Of a stretch of DNA of 64,000 bases, positions 33,170-42,458 are shown one piece after another (the first letter of the stretch is position 1; each line of letters starts with the position of its first letter). The stretch spans positions 702,215-766,214 of the forward strand of contig WFMF01000051.1 in assembly GCA_011033025.1 (NCBI GenBank), in the 5' to 3' direction. Made by a program: the position numbers and the translations under genes. Origin of the DNA: Beroe forskalii (lineage: Eukaryota > Ctenophora > Nuda > Beroida > Beroidae). The notes beneath the pieces are model-generated. The model searched no databases. It was not told the DNA's origin and saw only the letters and a list, made by a program, of their open reading frames with translations.

Positions 33170-34471
33170 TCATCCACTATTTGAATGGATTGTTCTGAAT
33201 GTAAGATTGATTCTAAGACTTTTGTCATGATACTCTTTGGGTACACAATGAAGCCATTTTTCTTGGATATCTCCTTTCATAAGTAACCCTGAACCATGAG
33301 CAAGGCGAAAACCATATACGGGCTTCTTCAATTGATCATCTTTTCGGCAAAGTTCAAACCTCCTTGTTTCACCAAAACTAATTGAAGCAATAGTTGGTTT
33401 ATTGCCAAGAGACGTCTCATCATCAGCATGCCAACCGACGCAATCTTTATTGTCTCTGTATAGGTTCACGAGACATGAATTAAATGTACATTTGTAATGA
33501 TCTTCAACATCAACTTTAATTCTAGACATGATACTATTGGAACTGAATTCATGAGCTTGTAGAGTGACATAAGAATAGGTGTAAGGTGTATCTTTAGGAC
33601 CAAACCAGACACACAATCTAGGTTGTTTAATAATTTCGCCATCTCTTCTCTTGGAATGAGATTCAAAATTTAGGGAGTTCAAAAGCATATGGAGTAACTT
33701 ATCTGCCTTTGCTTTTTCATAAAATTGTTTTTTGTATGACACCATTCCATCACTCAGTGGATCGAGAATATGCTTACCTTCCTCCAAATATTGAACTACC
33801 ATAGGCTGTGGAATTGAAGTCTTATTTACTACATCGGGTTCCTTGTATGAAAAGTTGAAACACCGCTCCCCACCTGATGGTTTATTTAACTTAGCTCTTG
33901 GAATCTCCATTCTTTCCATAGATTTATTCAGTGACATAATGCAATTATTGGAAAATCTTGTTCTCCCTAGATTTCTATTTTTCGGGTTACTACTATGTGA
34001 AACAGCTCCAGTTGGTGAGTGTCTTGTAAGGTCATTTTTTACCACTGGTGAAATTTCTACTGAATCAGACGACCTATGAACCTCGACAAATGAAGATACT
34101 ATCTCCTGCTGATCTTTTTCTGTGTTTGTGTCACAACCTTCTGCATTTGAGAAGCAGAATTCATCAACTGGTTTTACTGTGCCTCCTTTCACTGATAGTT
34201 CATCATTATCCAAAGAATGAGGTTCAGATAGTTTTGTGCACATTTTTGACCTCCCTCTGCCCCTTCCTAACGATTTAAACTGATTTGCTTCCATGACTGC
34301 TGGTTGATTTATGTGTTTTGGAATCAGACTAGAAGTACCATTGGATATTGGTTGGTTGATATGATTAGGTGCACTTTCATTTTGAGAAAGTGTAGCATCT
34401 TTGTTATTAGCATTTCCATCTAAACCTGGTCTTTTGGAAGTCCCTCTGCCATAACCTCTTGCTCTCGACAT
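33170..34471 (-). CDS. ALKBH3-like AlkB-family dioxygenase (433 aa, single ORF)
   Basis: An uninterrupted frame from ATG at 34471. Residues 1-190 are low-complexity and RG-rich (GRGRGRSKM). The catalytic domain, about 205-428, ends with the hallmarks of ALKBH3/ALKBH2-type enzymes: NSCLVNLYRDNKDCVGWHAD (Fe-binding H348 and D350), PTIASISFGETRRFELC, WLHCVPKEYHD (distal H408) and SLRINLTFR (2OG-binding R420, and R426). All Fe(II)/2-oxoglutarate ligands are present. The family removes 1-methyladenine and 3-methylcytosine from single-stranded DNA and RNA. The PKEYH and NLTFRT strings are closer to ALKBH3 than to the LINE AlkB domains nearby. It appears intronless, whereas vertebrate ALKBH3 is multi-exonic; a retrocopy or intron loss is possible, and a non-coding upstream exon cannot be excluded. 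Confidence 0.88.
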   Translation of the reverse strand: MSRARGYGRGTSKRPGLDGNANNKDATLSQNESAPNHINQPISNGTSSLIPKHINQPAVMEANQFKSLGRGRGRSKMCTKLSEPHSLDNDELSVKGGTVKPVDEFCFSNAEGCDTNTEKDQQEIVSSFVEVHRSSDSVEISPVVKNDLTRHSPTGAVSHSSNPKNRNLGRTRFSNNCIMSLNKSMERMEIPRAKLNKPSGGERCFNFSYKEPDVVNKTSIPQPMVVQYLEEGKHILDPLSDGMVSYKKQFYEKAKADKLLHMLLNSLNFESHSKRRDGEIIKQPRLCVWFGPKDTPYTYSYVTLQAHEFSSNSIMSRIKVDVEDHYKCTFNSCLVNLYRDNKDCVGWHADDETSLGNKPTIASISFGETRRFELCRKDDQLKKPVYGFRLAHGSGLLMKGDIQEKWLHCVPKEYHDKSLRINLTFRTIHSNSG

Positions 34472-34976
34472 AATCCTGTTTGGGTTAGATGCCTATAGAA
34501 ATTGATTGTATAGAAGTATAGAGCCAATGATAAGAATGGGGTCAGTAGGGGTTCACAAGAGGGTCAGCCAGGGGTCAGTAGGGGTCGGTAGGGGTCATAG
34601 AGTCATAGGTATACTTTCATACAATGGAAACATGATTAGATATTTGAAATGACAAATTTTGTTTTATGATATTAAACAACCTATATTAAAAATAGTATAC
34701 CTAGACATAGCAATTAGCATTTATCATTTATAACATGTATCTACTATCTAGTATCTACTATCTAGTACTAGTACTAAACATGTAAGTATCATATTTTATC
34801 GCATACATCAGTCTCTTTTATCAAGGGATAAACCCATAAACTATTTCTGAAAAGCCACAGGGAAGATAAGCAGGGCCCCTGACGCCTAAGTAAGGATGAT
34901 TCATCTTTCATGATAAAACAGATTATAACATCTTACCATTAAATAATTCCAGAATGAATTAGTAGCTTTCCATAGA

Positions 34977-35168
34977 CATGACAGGAAACAAAATTTAACT
35001 GAAAATAAATTAAAGAGGTCCAATACTTCAATGTCTCTCATCATAGACAGCAAACAATAGTGAATGTGAATGTGTTAATATTCATTATTGTTTGCTGTCT
35101 ATGATGAGAGACATTGAAGTATTGGACCTCTTTAATTTATTTTCAGTTAAATTTTGTTTCCTGTCATG
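34977..35168. repeat. 192-bp near-perfect palindrome
   Basis: Begins CATGACAGGAAAC and ends GTTTCCTGTCATG with arms of about 88 bases; the loop is GTGAATGTGTTAAT-like. It is absent from the matching place in the right arm (near 39105), so it is an insertion. Half of it (ACTTCAATGTCTCTCATCAT) recurs at about 40190-40250. Confidence 0.88.
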
Positions 35169-36439
35169 TAGTAGCCAGCTGCAGATGTGTATGCATTTCG
35201 TTGCCCAGAATTTTTGACCATTCCAGGTTGTTCTTCAGGCAATTCTGGACCAGAATCATCTTGGTACATAAAATGTATCGCTATTCACATGCCTGTGGGG
35301 CCACGCCCATGCCACGCCCTTATGCGCGTATGAGTAAAATTCATATCTCGGCCCAGGAAGGTCGTAGAGACTTCGTTTTTAGCTCAAACGAACCGCAATG
35401 GCCATGCTTATATTCGACTTGTTAATAAACATATGCCCTAAAATGCTCAGGAAAAAAGTTATGGGCGAAAAACTGATTTTTGGACCATACGCGAGCCATG
35501 CATTTGACGATTTTTCGTATCTCGGCCCAGGATGGTCGTAGAGACTTTGTTTTAAGCTCAATAGAACCACAATGGCCGCGTTTATAAACAATTTGGCAAT
35601 CAAACTATGCTCAAAAGTGCCCAGAAGAAGAGTAATGGGCCAAAACTGGTATTTCATCCATGCATGGGGCATGTAAAGAATGATTTTTGTATGGATGAAC
35701 CTACCTAAAATTAGCTAAAAGTATAGGCGAAGACTTTGAATCATGTTTTTCGGCATGCAATCAAAGACCATTCTGCTCACGCTCCACAGTGTAATAATGT
35801 AAATTGTACAATCTTCCTTGATGATTTGTATATTTCATCTATAGATTACAGTACGGAAGTGCTGAAGTATGATCAGCAATCAACCGTGTCTCGAAAGTAA
35901 GTAGGAAAACAGTAGGTAAAATGCAAAAAAGAATGAACTAAGAGACAAATATTATCATGCTTATATATTAATGAAGGAACAAATGAAAATAATTTAAAAA
36001 AAACATGACCACTTAGTGCTCTTGGCTAACAATGAGTCATCATTTCATCAGTTGAGCAAGGGTGATTATGGGGTACATAGTGTATCACGCACTGTTTTTC
36101 GGCTCTCTAGCACAAGAAACCATAATATGGATACATACATACTTGGTTATGGAAGATCATGCTTATAATGGGCATTACCTATCATAAATTTCGGATGATT
36201 TATTTCAAATCTTCTAACTTTCTAACTTACTTTCAATATTTCACTGAATTCAGTTCCTTGCGTCTTTCCCTTCAGTCATTCGCTATTTATTAACCACTTA
36301 TATTGTAGGATACCTGACAAGCTGCATCTTTATCCCTTGTCCTGTGACATTACTACATGCAACATACAGTCACAGCCAATAGGGTTTAATTTCTCACAGC
36401 ATCTTGTTTCCAACTACCTATTATTTTATGATTAATAAC

Positions 36440-36535
36440 CTAGATCATGCACGTATTATGGCATTTCATAACCTGACCCTAACCTTTATAACCCTTACAC
36501 TAACCCTGACGCTAACCCTTAACTTAACCCAGACC
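36440..36535. repeat. Degenerate CTAACCCT-like run
   Basis: Repeats of the type AACCCTAACC / ACCCTTACACTAACCCTGA. It resembles interstitial telomere-type sequence but is too degenerate and short to call a telomere. Confidence 0.5.
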
Positions 36536-36649
36536 TTTACTCTGGAATTGAAATATTATGAGTTGAAATACTATTATGAGACTTGTCGCGAGAATAAATG
36601 ACCATTCCCCGCATATCTACTGGATTACAAGGAAACACGAAATTATTTA

Positions 36650-37140
36650 CCTTAGGAGGTCTATTTATGTGGGTTGAAATTGCGGTGTTTGAAATTTTGG
36701 TCGGTTGAAAATATGGGGATTTTTTTCAAAAATCCCCAAATTTCACCCACCAAATAAAATTGGGTGATTTTTCTAACTTTTTGCTAACAAATGAAAGATT
36801 TTTTGCGGAAGACAATGGAAAAATAGATTAATTCTAATAGTTCAAGTTAAATTCTTGATCGTCTTCCTGAGCCTCTGCTTCATTAATAACTGTTCTAAAT
36901 TTTTGAATTTCAATTGTTTTTAAACATTTGACTTTGACTGAATTATCTGTTACTATCTGAAAACTCATCTCTGATTCGAAATTGTACTGTTTTAGTACAG
37001 ATAGTTCAAGAAATTTCGAAAGCGGGTTGAATTAAATCGGGGAGTAAAATTGTGGCGGGCAAAATTTTGGTAGGTTGAAATTATGGGGATTTTTTCGAAA
37101 AATCCCCAAATTACAACCTTTATAAATAGACCTCCTAAGG
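36650..37140. mobile_element. Tc1/mariner-type MITE, 491 bp, TA target duplication
   Basis: Ends CCTTAGGAGGTCTATTTATG and its near reverse complement, flanked by TA on both sides (36648-36649 and 37141-37142). Inside each end is a short hairpin ATGGGGATTTTT...AAAATCCCC. Confidence 0.85.
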
Positions 37141-37949
37141 TATGAAATATCATCTCAGTGTGTTGCATCAAGAACTGGAGGAATAAAATCTTGAATTCGT
37201 TCATCTAATTCAAATTTCAGAATAGATAGGTAGGCTAATGGCTATACAAGTATACTGTCTCTTTTTATTTACATAAAGTACCATAAACATCAAACATAGG
37301 TAAATGAGATTGCCCAGGAGCTTAATCAACCATAGATGAGCCGAACTCACTGCCAAAACTCACAGGCCACAGCAAGTGGCGAGTAAGTTTGTAAAGGATT
37401 AGACTAAATTTTCACCAAATTTATCATATTCTGAATAAAATTATCTTCGAGTCGTCAGATAACTGTAAAATAAGATAATTGATGAAATCAGTGACCCATT
37501 TCAGTAGCTAATATCGACACCAGAAACTGGCTGTAATAAAAAAAAAAGCCAATTTTACTGATATTAAGCACTACTTACATAACATGCCACAATGTGATTA
37601 CCTGCATGAGCTGGAACTTGACACTGGCAATAAAGTAAAGAATATGCTCAAGATCAGTACAAATGGATTTTCATCATAGATTTAGTCAATTTTGCTGATT
37701 TGTGGCACTACAATATGCATTCAGTATCACAAACTGTTTACATTAAAAGACCAAAAGTGTTAGGCCAATAATTAATTGGTAAATAAGACCTTAAACAGTA
37801 TTTAGTGCTATCAAGTTGCTTCGAAAAGATAGCTGGGTACTAGATTTTCTGAGGCTTTCTAAATTAACAAAAGCTCCAAATGATAGTTATCTAATGCTCC
37901 AAAGGTATTCGGTCATTTGGCCTAACGCTGGTTAGGGTCAGGGGAAACA

Positions 37950-38017
37950 GATAAATTCAAAATTGTGTGAGTTTTAGGCGTTCTAACGCCTAAAACTCAC
38001 ACAATTTTGAATTTATC
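37950..38017. repeat. Perfect 33-bp hairpin with 2-nt loop
   Basis: The arm starting GATAAATTCAAAATTGTGTG is followed after CT by its exact reverse complement. No mismatches. Confidence 0.95.
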
Positions 38018-38212
38018 TTCTAAGTGACAGAGAATCGAGCTAATAGTCAGGTCACTGCTCAATAAACCAAATTTTGTGATATCACGAAATACTCCAAAGT
38101 TTGGGATAATTCAGTTGTCACTTATAATTGAACTTAAAGAATGGGCTAAAACGATGTATGTTTTGCCAGCATTCAGCAAGATTGAAACTTTTTGGAGCAG
38201 GTTCTAGGCCTA

Positions 38213-38246
38213 ACTGGACATTTGGCCTAAAGGCCAAATGTCCAGT
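38213..38246. repeat. Perfect 16-bp hairpin with 2-nt loop
   Basis: ACTGGACATTTGGCCT, loop AA, then the exact reverse complement. Confidence 0.95.
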
Positions 38247-39266
38247 GGGTCAGTCTATGTTGGTATTTGCAACTCTTGTGAGTCAAGAACAACCAATAAA
38301 ACTGATAAGTGATAACGTATCAAAATGTGTAACTCAATTTGTCACCAAGTGTACTGGTGAATTGCTGATTATGGATCTATGTAGTAATTTAGCTCTTCTG
38401 AACTTTTGAAGTAAGTAGTAACAAAGTTTGTAGTAACAAAGTAGTTGAATTATTTCACTATAAGCATAATTAGTTCTACAGATTGCAGATGAAAAATAAA
38501 TTGCAGTCCCAAATTGTTTCTAGCACAAAGACAGGTCAAACCCAACCTAAAAACGTGTCCCTGTGGCAATTTAAATTCGATATATCCTTTGATACATGTC
38601 CCACGTATGGTTGAAATACCAGTTTTTGGCCCATTACTCTACTTCTGGGCACTTTTGAGCATATTTTGATTGACAAATTGTTTATAAACGCGGCCATTGT
38701 GGTTCTATTGAGCTAAAAACAAAGTCTCTACGACCATCCTGGGTCGAGATACGAAAAATCGTCAAATACATGGCTCGCGTATGGTCCAAAAATCAGTTTT
38801 TCGCCCATAACTTTTTTCCTGAGCATTTTAGGGCATATGTTTATTAACAAGTCGAATATAAACATGGCCATTGCGGTTCGTTTGAGCTAAAAACGAAGTC
38901 TCTACGACCTTCCTGGGCCGAGATATGAATTTTACTCATACGCGCATAAGGGCGTGGCATGGGCGTGGCCCCACAGGCATGTGAATAGCGATACATTTTA
39001 TGTACCAAGATGATTCTGGTCCAGAATTGCCTAAAGAACAACCTGGAATGGTCAAAAATTCTGGGCAACGAAATGCATACACATCTGCAGCTGGCTTCTC
39101 TAGTATATGGAAAGCTACTAATTCATTCTGGAATTATTTAATGGTAAGATGTTATAATCTGTTTTATCATGAAAGATGAATCATCCTTACTTAGGCGTCA
39201 GGGGCCCTGCTTATCTTCCCTGTGGCTTTTCAGAAATAGTTTATGGGTTTATCCCTTGATAAAAGA

Positions 39267-39274
39267 GACTGATG
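39267..39274. repeat. Left 8-bp target-site duplication GACTGATG
   Basis: Directly precedes the hAT MITE and is repeated at 40128-40135. Confidence 0.9.
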
Positions 39275-40127
39275 CAGGGGCGTAGCCAGGATTTTCAGAA
39301 GGGGGAGGCGGCTGCTGGCGCGGGCGCCAATGAAATTCTTGACAGTGCCGGCGAGCTGAAATAGGGGGGCGCAGCCCCCATCAAGGGCCAGGGGCCCCGG
39401 GGGGGCAGGGCGGAGCCCCATTTCCCAGAAAAAAAAGGTGTTTTAGAGCATTTCTAGCAAAATAGGCAGCAAAATAAAGGATTTGATTGTTAAGTTATAC
39501 ACAGAATTGGTAGTCAAAATTATGTTTTGGTAGATAATAGCTTGTGAATGTTTAAAAATTTTTCCAATTCATAATATTAAACCAACTGATAACCGAATAA
39601 ATAGCTGAAAAAAGCATCTTAAACTGATTAGACTGCGAATGAGATATTATATGGGTGATGGGCATTTCACCGGATTAAGTCGCAAATTTACCATCTATGT
39701 TTACTAATAATCCCAGCTAATGAATTGTGATGTTTCAATCTTTAAATGGAATCAAATCATTGATAGATCGTCATAATATTATTATGATTTAGCTTAACAA
39801 CAGAACAAGTTACACCTCAACCTCTTTTAAGTTGGAACCGAAATATTTATCCTACGGGCAGTGATATGATTTTACAATACTAGTTTCGCCCCAGAGAAAC
39901 AGAACTGTTTTGCACTGATGCTCTCACGTATTTAAACAAACTTCACTCATCATTGGACGAACTAAATTGAAAACCTAGTAGTTAAAAAGTTAATTAAATT
40001 TAAATGAAATATATTTTCTGCGTTGAAAAGTAGATTTATAAAATTGGGCAAAATTAGTTATTTTTTCTACTCATCTGAAAAGGGGGAGGCGACCGCCTGT
40101 GTCGCCTCCCCCCTGGCTACGCCCCTG
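39275..40127. mobile_element. hAT-type MITE, 853 bp
   Basis: Ends CAGGGGCGTAGCCAGG and CCTGGCTACGCCCCTG, flanked by an exact 8-bp TSD (GACTGATG), as expected of hAT elements. Subterminal GGGGGAGGCG repeats, an AT-rich interior and no transposase. It sits inside the right arm of the older element 34751-40187. Confidence 0.93.
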
Positions 40128-40135
40128 GACTGATG
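40128..40135. repeat. Right 8-bp target-site duplication GACTGATG
   Basis: Exact copy of 39267-39274. Confidence 0.9.
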
Positions 40136-40253
40136 TATGCGATAAAATATGATACTCACATGTTCAGTACTAGTACTAGATAGTAGATACTTCAATGTCT
40201 CTCATCATAGACAGCAAACAATAATGAATATTAACACATTCACATTCACAACA

Positions 40254-40753
40254 AAATGAGTGTTTTACTGTTTTAGATTAGTAATTGAACATATCAATAT
40301 CTATCATTTTCAAATATTATATATAAACATCTTAGCAAATGCAAATATTTTAAGATGTTCTGAAACCATGAAATAGGTAGGTAGTGATGTTTGATAACTT
40401 GTTAGTCCTGACCAGTGTAATGGTCTAAAACAATATATATAAGATGGATGATTCATCCATTGGATGAAGAACCAGACCATCTTATCGCAAATCTTTACCA
40501 CTCATTTTATCATTATATCATATAATATTTACAGTTGAAAATGATAAAATAACTGGGATGAGTGAAGTATGTTGATTATTGAACATTCATTTTTATTTGG
40601 AAGATTAAGTTGCTTCTTTAAGATCTTTAACAGTTAGACAGGATGAGTGGGCCTTAATGAACATTGTTTGCACGAATCACGCCCAATAAGAAATTAATGA
40701 TATTTAAAGTAAAAAGAAATTTAATTTACATTGGTTAAATTCATAATTTAATA
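40254..40753. other. Gene-free AT-rich stretch
   Basis: No exon, repeat or hairpin recognised; it probably contains the 3' UTR of the gene ending at 40754. Confidence 0.4.
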
Positions 40754-41092
40754 TTATTCTGCCTCTTCATTTTCATATTTTGAATAATCCACATTACCCC
40801 CTAAAATGAATGCTTTACCTTCTTTACCATAAGTTAAGTCCTTGCATTCTTTTCGAAAATCAAGTCGTTTCTCATAATCCATTAAATGTTGTTTTTTGAC
40901 TTCTATTTCCATGAGAAGTGCATCACGCTTTGCAATCTGTGATTGATTGAACTTTTCTGGGTCATTTGAAAGTTGCTTGCATTCTTTTTCCTTTAACAAT
41001 ATACATTCTTTCATAGCATTAATTCTCCTTTTAGCCATAGCTTTAAATTCATCTTCTTGTGCTAGACAATAGAACTTGGACATCTTTGCAGT
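40754..41092 (-). CDS. Last exon of an unrecognised coiled-coil protein gene
   Basis: Acceptor attttgcag before ACTGCAAAG; the frame runs to a stop at 40754 and gives about 112 residues. It is charged and helical (EDEFKAMAKRRINAMKE, KKQHLMDYEKRLDFRKEC), looks like a coiled coil, and ends in an acidic tail. It enters in phase 0, matching the phase-0 donor of the exon at 54949-55124, so the two are probably consecutive exons across a 13.9 kb intron. I do not recognise the family; a BAR- or golgin-like helical protein is a guess only. It could also be a small separate gene starting at the internal ATG at 41107 or MSKFYC. Confidence 0.6.
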   Translation of the reverse strand, partial: TAKMSKFYCLAQEDEFKAMAKRRINAMKECILLKEKECKQLSNDPEKFNQSQIAKRDALLMEIEVKKQHLMDYEKRLDFRKECKDLTYGKEGKAFILGGNVDYSKYENEEAE

Positions 41093-42083
41093 CTGCAAAA
41101 TAGCCATTCAAATTTCAAATAATAAGAAATGGGTATAGAGGACATCAATAAATATCTAACACAAGACAAAATGCTGTCCTAGGTTGGGAGGGGAGGTGGT
41201 TTATGAACTTTTTTCATGGAACATATGATCAAAAGTACTCAAAGGATAGTGTGGTTACTGGTTATTTTGGGCAAATTTTAAAAAGTACCCATGGCACTTT
41301 TTTATACAAAATTTGGGTGTTAGGTGTCTGGAGCTAATTCTGAAAATTACCTGGGTATGTTTTTATCTAAAATAGACGAAAAAGTGGCAAAAATACTCAA
41401 TAGGTATGTTAGAAATAATATACCTACTTACTTGTTTCAAAATTGCTCCTATTAGTACTTTAGTAGTAGAAGTCGTATCAAAAAGGCCAGTTTAGTCAAC
41501 CAGGCTGGTGTCAGCCATGCCAAGCATAGATTCTTCCCTGTACACATAGGCTAAGGATGTGAACTGCTGAATGGATATTTCCACTCGACTGCAAGGAATA
41601 TCCTGGGCTGAGAGCAGAACACCAATCCTGGACCACAGAGGTATGGCAGTCCATCAACACCCGTGACTTCAATCAGACTGCGAAGCAAGTCAATGCTTGT
41701 AAGCAAATCAAGTCGTCAGTGCTCATTACATATAATGTTATTTCATGATTAAACGATTAATTCACTCAAAACTTGTGATTTTAACCACGATTTTTAATGA
41801 GTCCATGTTATGCGGAAGTGATTTCTGTACTCTAACTCAGTAACTATGGCCTGAGTGCGCAGGATACTGGTTCACAAAATGAAAAATCATGCCTTGAAAA
41901 AGACTGAATAATCATTGCCTGGCATAAAGGTAAGTGGGTCCTGGGTATCATTATAAGTTCCTGGGAAGTGTCACTGTCCCAATAGTATAGAAATAGGAAA
42001 TATATGATTTTTAAACACCAGGTTTGTGCCATCCTATGGTCTGATTTTCATAAAACTTGATAATATCGTGCACTTTAACGACC
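41093..42083. other. Intronic stretch without recognised content
   Basis: AT-rich DNA between the exon at 40754-41092 and the element at 42093. Several short ORFs but none with protein-like composition or repeats. Confidence 0.4.
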
Positions 42084-42092
42084 ATAAGTGAA
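42084..42092. repeat. Left 9-bp target-site duplication ATAAGTGAA
   Basis: Repeated exactly at 47103-47111. Confidence 0.85.
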
Positions 42093-42458
42093 TAGGGCGT
42101 TTAATAATTTCCCAACTAGAGAACTGGACATAAAAAATTGACAGAAAAAAGTTTCAGACGAAAAAAATAATTTTAAGCACGTGCACAGACCACAGCCATT
42201 TTTACCTGTAAAAATCATGATTTTCGGTAAAAAGTTACCCATCTCTTTTTCTGCTTGAGTGACATACTTCTAAGCCCTCCATCGTGTTCCTCGGCCCGGA
42301 AAATGGGGGTATAGGTCCCCATCGCCAATAACCGCAGCAGACCGGCAGATATCTGCGTGGAAATTTGGGAAAAAAGAGGAAATTTCATAATTTCGGTGGA
42401 AATTTTAATTAAGCAAACACAGAAAATTATTATAGAAATTGATTACAGTACTTTAGTA

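Larger units (their letters stand above)
34751..40187. mobile_element. Large inverted-repeat element with nested insertions
   Basis: Left arm 34751 to about 35690 is the reverse complement of right arm about 38598 to 40187, starting with GTATCTACTATCTAGTACTA. The arms contain two of the 172-bp modules. The left arm is interrupted by a palindrome at 34977-35168, the right arm by a hAT MITE at 39275-40127, and the spacer holds a TA-flanked MITE at 36650-37140 and two perfect hairpins. No transposase, and the exact outer ends and TSD are unclear. Confidence 0.75.

Noticed and set aside
36476..36535. Telomeric repeat
   Set aside because: Only a few degenerate CTAACCCT-like units; no array.
38128..38409. 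93-codon ORF as a gene
   Set aside because: It runs through the perfect hairpin at 38213-38246 and has no domain.
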